The notes below the pieces were generated by a model. The model was not told the origin of the DNA and searched no databases. It worked only from the letters and a program-made list of their open reading frames with translations. Of a stretch of 28,555 nucleotides of DNA, positions 18,290 through 27,812 are shown piece after piece; positions within the stretch are counted from its first letter, which is position 1; each line of letters begins with the position of its first letter. The position numbers were made by a program, and so were the translations under genes. This DNA comes from Trichomonas tenax (taxonomy: Eukaryota; Parabasalia; Trichomonadida; Trichomonadidae): the NCBI GenBank assembly GCA_023091735.1, contig JALKBU010000665.1:1-28555 (forward strand), in the 5' to 3' direction.

Positions 18290-18595
18290 TGGGATCTATA
18301 AATCAAATCAATTTATTCCTGGGCATTTTCAGGAAATCCAATTACAAGCTTTACATTTCCACCATTGGTCACAGAGGTACCTTCAAGCTGTATTTATAGT
18401 TGCACTGAATTAGTTACAGTCAATTTTACTGAAAATATCACAAAAATTTATTCCCAAGCATTTTATGTCTGCAACAAATTGATGCATATTAATTTGCCTT
18501 CTAGTCTCGAATTACTTACCAGCAATATTTTTGTAAATTACTGGTTACTCGAGAAGCTTTTTCTACCAGAGAATTTGACAAAAGTGCTATGTTGA
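18290..18595 (+). pseudogene. BspA-like leucine-rich-repeat fragment
   Basis: An open stretch of about 97 codons follows a TAA near 18299 and ends with TGA at 18593-18595. It reads as consecutive BspA-type (TpLRR, LRR_5) repeats: SWAFSGNPITSFTFPPLV, VPSSCIYSCTELVTVNFTEN, ITKIYSQAFYVCNKLMHINL and PSSLELLTSNIF. The xxIxxxAFxxCxxLxxIxLPxxL pattern is diagnostic. BspA-like proteins are the largest surface-protein family of trichomonads and are proposed to mediate adhesion. Here only about four repeats remain, with no signal peptide or membrane anchor. The first in-frame ATG falls inside the repeats, except for the short frame from about 18365. It is a relic of a larger gene. Confidence 0.7.
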
Positions 18596-19696
18596 GTCTA
18601 TTTTTAACGCAACAAAAGAGTCCTTGAAATCGAAGCTGATATCAATTGTTGAGTCTGATTTTATCGTTGAATTTGTGGACATATAAAATCTGACGTAGTT
18701 ATTTTGTTCTTCTACAAGAATACAGAAATGATGGAGATAAAGCAATCGCATTGAATTGACTCTTATACAATCCTTGTAGGTTTGTTTACAACTTGGATAT
18801 TTATTTATAAATAAAAGCTTTTCACCTTTGGAATAATATCAAAAGTTATGTTCTACGATGCACACCAAGTCTGATTGGATTGGATTGCATGAGATGCAAA
18901 AATTCTGAAGTAGAATTATTATTCAAAAATAGTCGTCACTTTTCAAAATAAACATTTTTCAAAAATAGTCGGACCTAGTTCAATTTTCAGATGGTTTGGT
19001 TGGATTTTTGAGAAATTCACAGGCATTTTGACAAATTTAAATGTGGACAACCGATGGTCATAGTCGCTCTCAGATTTAACCCCAAACACCGACTTTTCGC
19101 ATCATTTTGTGCGATAAAAATAAAAAAATCAGCTTTCGAGTCAAAATCAAAGCGCAAACAGCCACGAAAACGCATAGGCTGCCCAAAAATAAGTAAAATA
19201 ATGAGGTGTGTAAACGATGATAGAAAAGACGTTAAACACTTAACGGCCATAAAGATGATTGCTTAAAGCTCCTTAGCTTGGATCATTTGGAGCCTGATAG
19301 AGTTACTCATATACAAGACCCCATGCTCCTTTATCTTACTTGGAGCCACATATTTAGCTATAACAGATAACCAAATATTTTAAATTGAATTCAAAAGTCT
19401 TTGTTTTCGCTGAGATTTTGCCTGTGATCTTCTGTTTGATCATAAGGTACAACGGGCTCAAAGCTATACCAAATTTTAAAATATATAGCGACTTTTCCTT
19501 TGTTACAAAAGAACTATAACCTACTCCTAAATGCTAATTTATATGTTAACTACCGTAGCTTTTTGTTAGCCAGAAGAAAATATCAAATACAAATTTTTTC
19601 GGTTTATTTTTTATTGCAAGCTAAGATGTGAATTTTCGTGGTCCTCTTGGTGAATCATGAAGTATTTCTAAGTTTTTTTCTTAAAAAGTGTCATAA
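18596..19696. other. AT-rich spacer with possible faint coding traces
   Basis: TTCAAAAATAGTCG repeats at 18922-18935 and 18958-18971. A plus-strand 70-residue frame at 19054-19266 is rich in Lys/Arg (KRKQPRKRIGCPKISKI). It weakly recalls the RxGCP part of FAR1/MULE-type zinc-binding domains but has no supported start or partner residues. No gene is called. Confidence 0.4.
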
Positions 19697-20469
19697 ATGT
19701 TTAAATCGTTTATCTTATATTTCACCGAACCACAAAACGAAACTATATTAGATGATTTTATCCAAAGCTCACAGGGTGCCATTCAAATAATGCACCAACA
19801 TATCCCTGCACAAAAATTATTTCCAGAACTTGCTGATCAAGTCAGACAAAGCGTTAAGAAGTAATACGAAGAATATGTTAGGAAAATAAATGAATTGAAA
19901 ACACAAGAAAGACAAGAACAATCTAAGCTGTTGCGTCTTCAAAAAAAAATTAAGCGTTTAAATTCTGGATGTTTTTTAAATTAAGCGTTTAAAAACGACA
20001 GAAAATTCAAAAACATCCAGAACGCAGAGGAGATTCAGCAGGAACTTTAATGAATCCTTTCGTTCACGTAATACATATTCTGTTAGAATTTGATCGGAAA
20101 AGTATTGTTAATTGTATTCTTTCTTTATGCGGTAATCATCCTCCAGATCACAATCCAGAGAAAAACGAGCAAGGCTGGGAAACATTCGAATAATATTTAT
20201 ACAAGCTTTTCAAACATTCAACACCCATCAGAATCTCTCGACGGTTATCAACACAAATGAATATCGTTGGAATTATGACTCGATTGCCCCAAAAGAAGCC
20301 AGATGATGCGTATGTAGAGCCTCACGAAGAAGAAAGCGCTACAGACAGTGCCGCTGCAGAACCTTCTAGTCCTGCAGAAGCAAGTTTTCGAATTACTGTT
20401 GATGAATTACAATCGATTCTCCATGACAATCTACAAGATTTCATTTCCAGGCAAGCCGAGAAGGCTTGA
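19697..20469 (+). pseudogene. Decayed gene of unknown family with coiled-coil segment
   Basis: An ATG at 19697 opens 55 codons (MFKSFILYFTEPQNETILDD onward) with gene-like composition, then TAA at 19862. The same frame continues as a charged coiled-coil (YEEYVRKINELKTQERQEQS onward) to about 19955. A 31-bp duplicated or inserted segment follows. In another frame from an ATG at 20050, gene-like sequence runs (NPFVHVIHILLEFDRKSIVN onward), is interrupted by TAA at 20191, and resumes without a break to a stop at 20469, ending with an acidic Ala/Ser-rich part and FRITVDELQSILHDNLQDFI. Two stops and at least two frame changes mark a pseudogene. I do not recognise the family. The frame from 20257 (70 residues) could still be translated alone. 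Confidence 0.55.
19947..19993 (+). repeat. 31-bp spaced duplication in the pseudogene
   Basis: AAATTAAGCGTTTAAA occurs at 19947-19962 and 19978-19993. The intervening TTCTGGATGTTTTT (19963-19976) is the exact reverse complement of AAAAACATCCAGAA at 20009-20022. The arrangement suggests template switching or inverted copying that disrupted the reading frame. Confidence 0.7.
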
Positions 20470-20863
20470 TATTATTGCATATCCAATAAAATTGTTTGTT
20501 TACCATGTTTTACTACATAGCTCAGCTTTTTAAAGGCAATAATATTAATAATCTTGTGAAACTACATTCAAAATAGAAAAGATCTGTCGCTTTAGAATTG
20601 CGAAATCACGCATTTATGAGCTCAAAAGATTAAATGTTACGGAAAAAATCAAATATAAAAAATATATTTTTATGAAAATTTTTCAATTGAAAGGAATGAT
20701 ACAAAAATTCGTATCTCAAGATTGTCCGGAGCTTTTCGCCCAAAACTTGGTGTATATATTCGCATTAGTATATGCATTATATTACCAAAGTTTCGAGCCA
20801 AAATAAGGTGATCTTAATGAAGTGGACAAAATATAAAATTTACGATAGAAAATAAACAAAATT
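20470..20863. other. AT-rich spacer upstream of the calpain gene
   Basis: No gene. No TCAYW site lies within the last 40 bases before the ATG at 20864, so the calpain promoter is not apparent. Confidence 0.4.
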
Positions 20864-23800
20864 ATGCAACTTGAGTGGATTCTAATTCTTAGCTTTGGAA
20901 TTCCTTACATTTTGTTAGTCGCGGGGTGGATATTCGTCATCAAGAAGTATTTCTATTGGCGTCCACTGGTTTTCGCGCCCTACATTGTGGCTAATTGGAT
21001 TCGAAGAAAAATTGGAACCAAGCTGTATTGGCTGGCGTTAATCGGATGGTGGGCATTCTTTGCTCTTCCAATTTTAGTTCCGGCGTTCTTTTCAATATAT
21101 ATTCAGAAAGAATATGACAATATTAAATTAACTTTATTGATCGCTTTTGTTCCTGCCGTTATAGTCACTCTATTTATTATATATCAAAACTATAACCATA
21201 ATGGCTTCAAGATTGGTTATACAACAAAAATATTAGTTGCGATCTCATTCAGCCTCATTTTCATTCTCAATATTGTCACAACAGTGTACTTTGATGGATA
21301 TAAATGGTCTGCATATGGAAATTTCTTCACAGTTCCGCCTTTGCTTGTCTACGGATTTTGTTTATGTTATTCTCGAAGAAAAATTATGAAAGAAGCTGCA
21401 AAGAAGATTCTTGAAAGCGAAACTGGTAAGAAGAACTTCATTTACGATATGTGCCACCGAAGATTCGATGAATGGTTTGGAGGTGGCTATAAATTGCCTT
21501 GGTATTTCATCATTGTTTTTGTTGCATTTTCCGTGATCTTTAACTTCACTTTTTACGGGATTTACAAAGACAAAGACACTTTGGCTGTTTCCGTTGGATC
21601 ATTTATCATTGATATGCTGATATTTGGAAGGCAATATTTATTACTTAATCAATTCCAAACGATTATTTTGCTTTTCATTGCATATTTCTTGAAAGTTTTT
21701 ACTATCTATCAAGGACCTGATTATTGGCTTTATTCGCATTCTCTCAGTTTCCTTGTTCTTGGAGGTATATTCTTGATTCGATTTATGTGGTGGCTTTACA
21801 ATAAGTCACTTTGTCCAAGGAAGAAAGTTCGACTCGGACAATCATTAGTTGATGGCGAAATTTACAAGCAAATTGAGAAGATTACACCAGAAGGAAGGCG
21901 TCCTAAATCACTCGAAGCTGTTCCAAGCATCATTGCATTTGTTCTTGCTGCGATTGCTGCTGCATTAGAGATTAAATTCGCCGAGAAAAACACAAACTTA
22001 GTCTTTGATCTTTATGATCAGAAAGTTTTCTACACCACAATAATTTGCGTTACAATTGCTTGGTCATTGATTATATCATCGGTAATTTGTATCTATAATG
22101 GATTTGGAAGAATGTCTAAATTAATGGGATGTTCTATTATTTCTGGTTTCGTTTTAATGCATCTCTTCTTGGCATTTTATAAGGGCATTCAAATCACTGC
22201 ATATCAAAACGGACTTTTATTCATGGTTGAATTCATGTTCGTTTCTGGTTTGCTTTTCTTGTTCTCGTTCAATACCACAGACTTCAAACTTACAAAGGGA
22301 TCGAGTGTATTCGTTATGCAAATCATTTATTTGGTTTTATATCTTATTGATGCACTTGCTTTGATAATTGTTCCAATTGTAATAGAAAACAAGAATCTTC
22401 TTGGACTTATATTAGTTTTAGCATTCCTTTCTGGAGCTGCTTTCTTTGCTTTCTATCACTACTTCACTATGCCAACATTCAAAGGAGACTGGATTATCTT
22501 CTTGATTGTTCTCTTATGTATTTATGCGGCTTTCTGTGGCTCTTTAGTTCCATTTGGATTACAATACATTGCAATTCTTCTCGGTGCCCTCGGCATTATA
22601 TTTATTGTTTATGGAATAACATTAGTATGGACATATAGAAACAAATGGAATTTCACACTTGGTCCGATGTTATTCTCTGGGATCTTCTCTTTGATATTCC
22701 TCGGATTTTCAGTTTGGATGCTGTTTACTGATAAGAATAAGCTTTTCTTCTCTGTTGTCTCGGATATTTTCGCTTTATTTGCATGCGGCTCATTGTATAT
22801 CTATGGAATGCAAAAGAACAGATATCAATTGAAGGCAATCTCTATTGCTGCAATTGTTGTTTATTGCCTTCTTTCAGTTGGCATTTTAGTCATTATTTTT
22901 ATTTTCAAGTTCACTCCATTCTTAGTTTACACAGTGATAACAATTGTCATTGCTATATTATCTGTTTTCTTATTCATGTCATATATATTCATGAACAGCA
23001 AAACGGATGTTCTTGTTCTCACAAACTTCTTCTTCCCTGCTCGTCGTTACTATTCAGGATCTATTCACAAGATACCAATGTTCACTGCTTCATTTATTAT
23101 CTTAACAATTGCTTGCTGGGTCTGGGGATTGTTTGGAATGACTTGCATGTCATATAGCTTAGTTCCTTCCATCGTTATCACAGCGGCATTTGTTATCCCA
23201 TCAATGTTTGGAATTGCGCTTTTGATTGAACTTGACATGAAGTGTTTGTCATCATTGCATTACGTTTCATCAGATACTATGACGCATGCTGTAGGAAAGG
23301 CCATGCATGCCGCTGGTGTATCATCTAACTTAAGGACGCCAACAATCGATAAAAGTGATTACAGACACTTCGTTGAATCTGAAAGAGCTTTCAACAAGAT
23401 GAACTCTGCAATTTCTTACTTCATTACAGCTCTCAAAGCTCAGTTGTTCATTTCATCACAAATGGCTTTTATCATGGCTAAAGACAAACTTAAATCTCTG
23501 TTGAAATCGAAAGGAATCGAAGCAGACTTTTTGGATATGCAAGATTACAATCCAGAAGGTAAAATGAGAATCATTGAGCTTTATATGGCTTTAACAGGTC
23601 AATCATCTGTTGATGCTCCAACAGCAGATCACAAGCAAAATCTTACACCAACAGTGAGACCATCAGCAGTAACAATCTCAAGCAAAAGTGAAGTCAAGCC
23701 GAAGAAGGAGGAAAGTAAGAAGAAAGTCGATAATGCAAGACCAAATGCTCGCGCTGCAACAACAACTGATGTTCACACAAAAGTTAAACCTGATAAGCCA

Positions 23801-25309
23801 AAGAAGGAGAAGAAGAGTGAAGGCGGTTTCTTCTCGAAATGGTTTTCGAAGGAGCCATCATCATCAGGAAGTTCAAAGGCCGATTACAACCCACCATGGA
23901 TTCATGTGAGTGAATATATGAGAGCCAAAGATACAATCAGGAAGCAGATTGACAATATCCCCAATAATTCAACATCTAAATACATGGACAATGGATTCCA
24001 TCCAACGAAGAAGATTGAAGAAACAGATAACAGGTTATTGCAAGGTTGCACATGGGAAAGAGCCGAAGTTCTCTATTCCAAGCAGAAGTTTGTTGATACA
24101 TGTCAACCAAATGATATTGTTCAGGGTTACTTCGGTGACTGCTATGTTGTCACAGCTATGTCGAGTATCTGCAAGAGCATAACAAAGATCAAAGACTTGT
24201 TCTACAAGCCAGACACTGCTGTCAAGAATGGTTTAGCATGCGTCAACTTCAAGGCAATGAACATGATTATCTCTGTTAACGTCGATACTCAGATTCCATT
24301 GTTGAACAACAAACCGAGAATGACTCATCCTGCAACAGAAAGATCTCCATACTGGTTCGTCATCGTTGAGAAAGCATTTGCAAAACTTATCGGAAGCTAT
24401 AGCCAAGCAACTGGAGGTACACCAGATGAAGCCCTTTACAGGATGCTTGGCGGTTATCCAATCAACTTGAATCTCAATGATCTCGATGTAAGAGAACAAG
24501 TCATGAGCGGAGAATTGTTCACAATGATGTGCGAATGGCAGCGAAAAGGTTCTCATTTGATTGCTGGTTCACCAGAAGGCAGTCATTTCAAGAAGAACAA
24601 AGAAGGAATTGTTCAAGGCCACGCGTACAACATTCTTGATGTTGTTGAATACAGAGGTGTCCAATTACTCAAGCTTCGCAATCCATGGGGCGAACAAGAG
24701 TGGAATGGCGACTGGTCAAGCAGCAGCAGCATGTGGAAGAAATATCCAGCTGTCGCATCAAGATGCAACTTTGATGTCAACAAGACTCAAACAGATGGTG
24801 TCTTCTGGATGTCATTCAAAGATTTCGCTGCTAACTACGCTTATCTATATTGTGTTATTCCAACAGAATCTCTTCCGAGACACAAATATTTGATCTCAAA
24901 TTCTTTGTCTCCGGGTCCAAATGATGGCGCAAAACCTGTCACAGACTGTGCAGAAGCAGATTCTATTCCACAGTACATCATGAGAGTCTCTTCTAGTTCT
25001 GTTGTTAAGTTCTTCTTTGAGAGAACAGGTCCAAGTGTCGGAACTTGGATTTACTGTGTCAAAGGTAAAGAGCCAATAAAGAAGATCTTCTCGGGAACAA
25101 AGTACAAGAGCGAGCCAATCCCAGCAAACAGTGCGATCTATTCATACAGCTGGGAACTTGACTCTGGTGAATGGACTTTGCTTGTTTGCAGAAATAAATG
25201 CGATCAAATCTCAGACTTCTCCTTGAAGGTTTATTCTGATGTTCGAATTGAAATTTCACCACTTGTCAACTGCAGCGCCTCTACTATCAGTACTTCAATG
25301 GTATATTAA
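20864..25309 (+). CDS. Polytopic membrane calpain-like cysteine peptidase (DEK1-type layout)
   Basis: A 1481-residue protein. About residues 1-790 hold roughly 20 hydrophobic segments. A charged cytosolic linker follows, including a Lys/Ser-rich stretch at about 935-1000. Then comes a C2-family calpain protease domain: Cys1093 in QGYFGDCYVVTAMSS, His1253 in GHAYNILDVVEYRGVQ, and Asn1273 in KLRNPWGEQEWNGDW. The catalytic triad is therefore complete; the residue after the Cys is Tyr where most calpains have Trp. The last ~150 residues resemble the calpain beta-sandwich (C2-like, domain III). There are no EF hands. A multi-span membrane region joined to a calpain is the layout of plant DEK1 and other TML-calpains, membrane-bound regulatory proteases. 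TAA is part of a TAAA, the trichomonad poly(A) signal. Substrate, membrane and calcium dependence are unknown. Confidence 0.94.
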   Translation: MQLEWILILSFGIPYILLVAGWIFVIKKYFYWRPLVFAPYIVANWIRRKIGTKLYWLALIGWWAFFALPILVPAFFSIYIQKEYDNIKLTLLIAFVPAVIVTLFIIYQNYNHNGFKIGYTTKILVAISFSLIFILNIVTTVYFDGYKWSAYGNFFTVPPLLVYGFCLCYSRRKIMKEAAKKILESETGKKNFIYDMCHRRFDEWFGGGYKLPWYFIIVFVAFSVIFNFTFYGIYKDKDTLAVSVGSFIIDMLIFGRQYLLLNQFQTIILLFIAYFLKVFTIYQGPDYWLYSHSLSFLVLGGIFLIRFMWWLYNKSLCPRKKVRLGQSLVDGEIYKQIEKITPEGRRPKSLEAVPSIIAFVLAAIAAALEIKFAEKNTNLVFDLYDQKVFYTTIICVTIAWSLIISSVICIYNGFGRMSKLMGCSIISGFVLMHLFLAFYKGIQITAYQNGLLFMVEFMFVSGLLFLFSFNTTDFKLTKGSSVFVMQIIYLVLYLIDALALIIVPIVIENKNLLGLILVLAFLSGAAFFAFYHYFTMPTFKGDWIIFLIVLLCIYAAFCGSLVPFGLQYIAILLGALGIIFIVYGITLVWTYRNKWNFTLGPMLFSGIFSLIFLGFSVWMLFTDKNKLFFSVVSDIFALFACGSLYIYGMQKNRYQLKAISIAAIVVYCLLSVGILVIIFIFKFTPFLVYTVITIVIAILSVFLFMSYIFMNSKTDVLVLTNFFFPARRYYSGSIHKIPMFTASFIILTIACWVWGLFGMTCMSYSLVPSIVITAAFVIPSMFGIALLIELDMKCLSSLHYVSSDTMTHAVGKAMHAAGVSSNLRTPTIDKSDYRHFVESERAFNKMNSAISYFITALKAQLFISSQMAFIMAKDKLKSLLKSKGIEADFLDMQDYNPEGKMRIIELYMALTGQSSVDAPTADHKQNLTPTVRPSAVTISSKSEVKPKKEESKKKVDNARPNARAATTTDVHTKVKPDKPKKEKKSEGGFFSKWFSKEPSSSGSSKADYNPPWIHVSEYMRAKDTIRKQIDNIPNNSTSKYMDNGFHPTKKIEETDNRLLQGCTWERAEVLYSKQKFVDTCQPNDIVQGYFGDCYVVTAMSSICKSITKIKDLFYKPDTAVKNGLACVNFKAMNMIISVNVDTQIPLLNNKPRMTHPATERSPYWFVIVEKAFAKLIGSYSQATGGTPDEALYRMLGGYPINLNLNDLDVREQVMSGELFTMMCEWQRKGSHLIAGSPEGSHFKKNKEGIVQGHAYNILDVVEYRGVQLLKLRNPWGEQEWNGDWSSSSSMWKKYPAVASRCNFDVNKTQTDGVFWMSFKDFAANYAYLYCVIPTESLPRHKYLISNSLSPGPNDGAKPVTDCAEADSIPQYIMRVSSSSVVKFFFERTGPSVGTWIYCVKGKEPIKKIFSGTKYKSEPIPANSAIYSYSWELDSGEWTLLVCRNKCDQISDFSLKVYSDVRIEISPLVNCSASTISTSMVY

Positions 25310-25311
25310 AT
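25306..25311 (+). terminator. Possible TAAA poly(A) signal overlapping the calpain stop
   Basis: The stop codon continues as TAAAT. In Trichomonas the UAAA polyadenylation motif commonly includes the stop codon, so this is a plausible 3' end signal. Confidence 0.4.
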
Positions 25312-26496
25312 ATTTTAAACACATTTTTTCTTTCTGAAAACGCTTCTTTTTTTATATTTATTTGTCAAAAATGTCACTTTACATGTCATGTTAAAAATTG
25401 TACCAATAAAATCATAAAATGGATTGAATTCTGACATAATTGCGAATCACCAGACATTACTAGATGAAGTGTAGAATGGTCTAGAACAATTTCATCTTAA
25501 ATTCAAATTCTCAATATTTTTTTTGATTCTCAATTCAACACATAAATACAAAATAAGTGCATCATCGATAATGATCATGTGAAAGATGGATTTACTTATA
25601 TATAATTGAATTTCATCAAAAATATAAAAATGAAAATAATGGATAAATAAGCTAAATGCAAAGAGGCTCCAATAAGATATATGTTATTATGCCAAAATTT
25701 GACCATTCGAAATATGATCTAATAAAATGAAAAATAATATCAAAATAAAGGATTTCACTTTGTTGCAAAAGAGTCCACAGATGTAATTGTTTGATTATAT
25801 TCTAATAACATTCCCTTGATTTGTAATCTGAAGAATACGACGAAATATTGTTTGATAGAGTTAACAGAATGGCATCTGTTTCACGATTTTACATTCATTT
25901 GATTTCGTTAACTTCTGCACGGCTGAATAATAACAAAAAATAGCACGATCTTGAAAAATGAAGTTTCTTTCAAAATCACACATATCAACATAACAGATTA
26001 GATGAATATATAGCGACGATTATAAAGGCAAGCTATAGAAAAGTCTTTTTTCAAATATTACTCTAAAATCTCTTGAACAAAACGCATTATTTTGAGGATA
26101 ATGTGAGGATAGAGGTTTGTGCTACAGAATATATAATCAAAACCAAAAGAAAGTTCCAAAACCAACAAATCAAAATAACCTTTTATCATCAATTTGAATG
26201 ATTTACATTTTTCTTTAAAATTTTTTAATCTTGGCTTTTATGGCTTAAAAACAAAAATTATGATTGTGTGTTTTTTTCACAATTTTGAAATTGGGGGTTT
26301 CTAGGAAAACTGACAATAAGGTATTTTTGTAGAGTGTCAAATTGGGCTCAAGCAAAAAACTGATATTATTAATGAGCCAGCTGTACAAAGTTTTGAAGCA
26401 AAGGATTTCAACAATTTTTATTGTGGGTGGCATCAACGCAAGGTTGTGTCTGATATAATCTTGATGTGTGACACTTCTACAAGTCGAAATTGCATG
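25310..26496. other. AT-rich spacer, nothing recognised
   Basis: One TTTACATGTCATG motif at 25378-25390, directly preceded by a GTCAC word. The minus-strand frame 26245-26523 begins in the 114-bp repeat and is not a gene. Otherwise low-complexity AT sequence. Confidence 0.45.
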
Positions 26497-26610
26497 AAAT
26501 TTGGCTGGGTGGCAACGTTGCAAGCCAAAGAATTCGTGAAAAATTCATTGGGTGGTATCACTTGAGAATCACAATTAATACATTACGTGTCAGATTCTGA
26601 CGTGTAAAAT
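26497..26610. repeat. 114-bp dispersed repeat, copy 2 (possible structured RNA)
   Basis: Second copy of the unit at 12319-12432, same length, same orientation, about 93% identical by eye. The hairpin TTACGTGTCA-GATTC-TGACGTGTAA (26583-26607) is conserved. As DNA this is not a perfect palindrome, but as RNA all ten positions pair with two adjacent G-U wobbles. In this copy GGCT also pairs with AGCC around GCAACGTTGC. It lies about 280 bp before the Myb gene, a position similar to copy 1 before the transporter. Confidence 0.8.
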
Positions 26611-26874
26611 TATCGATAATTTTGGGACTTGCATCGTGTGTAGCGCATATGTTGAGTGACGATAACAATTGAGAGTCAAAAACAGTTGTAAACAATAATT
26701 GAATGATAATTAGTCGAGTTATTTACAGATTTGCCAGCAATCATAAATAAAAATTGACAATTTGATTTTATGATCGGGAAACGTGACACATAATATTTTT
26801 AAGTTTTGGATAACTATAAATTCCTCTAATACATATCACACAGAAGAAGGATCCGTTAAAAAAGTGATTTCATC
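26611..26874. other. Spacer upstream of the Myb gene
   Basis: AT-rich with no gene. It ends in the Inr-like site of the Myb gene. Confidence 0.4.
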
Positions 26875-26879
26875 TCATT
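26875..26879 (+). promoter_or_regulatory. Initiator (Inr)-like element of the Myb gene
   Basis: TCATT followed by a T run matches TCA(+1)YW. The +1 adenine at 26877 gives a 12-base leader to the ATG at 26889. Confidence 0.55.
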
Positions 26880-26888
26880 TTTTTATTC

Positions 26889-27377
26889 ATGTCTGCTATC
26901 GGCAAACCACATCCAAAGGAGAAGTTCACGCCAGCCGAAGACGTCAAACTCCGTGCTCTCGTGCAATTCTTTGGTACAAGCTCGTGGAATAAAGTTGCGG
27001 AATACATGGGAACCCGTAATGCCAGGCAATGCAGGGACAGATACAAAAACTATTTAGCGCCAAACTTGTCTACTAGGCCATGGACACTGGAAGATGATGA
27101 AAAGTTGAATAACTTGATCAATACAATGGGTAAAAAATGGTCCCAAATAGCCAAAGAGTTTCCTGGAAGAACAGACATCAACATCAAAAGTAGATGGATG
27201 CTTCTCCAACGTCAAGAAGCGAGAGAAAGAGAAAGCTCTAGAAAGTCGTCTAACTTCTTAATTACACTAGATGACCTCTCTATAGACTATGACGATGATT
27301 GCAAGCTTTTAGCCAACTCAGATCTGTCGGATATATCAACTGATACGATTCTTCCTGATTTTGATTTCAACATATAA
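26889..27377 (+). CDS. R2R3 Myb DNA-binding protein
   Basis: A 162-residue protein with two Myb repeats. Repeat 1 has its aromatic triad at Phe13, Trp33 and Tyr52 (first and third Trp replaced). Repeat 2 has Trp65, Trp84 and Trp103 at classic spacing, with recognition helices NARQCRDRYKNYL and TDINIKSRWMLL. This matches c-Myb R2R3 and the many small Myb proteins of trichomonads, several of which control adhesion-gene (ap65-1) promoters. The C-terminus after about residue 115 is Ser/Asp-rich and acidic (DDLSIDYDDD), possibly an activation or regulatory region. The ATG lies 12 bases after an Inr-like TCATT. The family is very clear. Targets are not predictable here. Confidence 0.93.
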   Translation: MSAIGKPHPKEKFTPAEDVKLRALVQFFGTSSWNKVAEYMGTRNARQCRDRYKNYLAPNLSTRPWTLEDDEKLNNLINTMGKKWSQIAKEFPGRTDINIKSRWMLLQRQEARERESSRKSSNFLITLDDLSIDYDDDCKLLANSDLSDISTDTILPDFDFNI

Positions 27378-27812
27378 GAATTCCTTAATTTATTTAAAAG
27401 CTTTTATGTATACTGCAACTATCGGGTGTTTGGATTATACTTCTCTTCAGGCCTCGTTTACTTGGCTATTGAAATGTTACAAGCATTTTGGTGGAAACTA
27501 TGGAATGGTGGCTTTAGATATTAAGAAATGAGTTGAATGATTTGTATATTGTTCAATGTATTCGAAGAAAATATGTGAACAAAAATTCAAAAATTCGAGT
27601 TCAACTTTATAGGACTTAAAAATGACTTAACCTTTGACATCATAATTTAAACATAGTTACATATCACTGTTAAAATGTTTAAGAAATGAAAAATATTTTG
27701 ATATTTTGTCATTGACATAACAGAACATGGGATATGTGGTAAAAAACGATAGTTAAAATAATATCTGATGCTTGTTTACATTAATTCTATTATTGATTGG
27801 CAAATAATAAAT
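27378..27812. other. Spacer between convergent genes, nothing recognised
   Basis: This AT-rich stretch holds the 3' ends of the Myb and eL34 genes. No gene, RNA or clear repeat is visible. Confidence 0.45.

Noticed and set aside
25378..25390. TTTACATGTCATG after the calpain gene as a terminator
   Set aside because: It belongs to the dispersed TGRCATGTAAA motif family and has no special relation to the stop codon.
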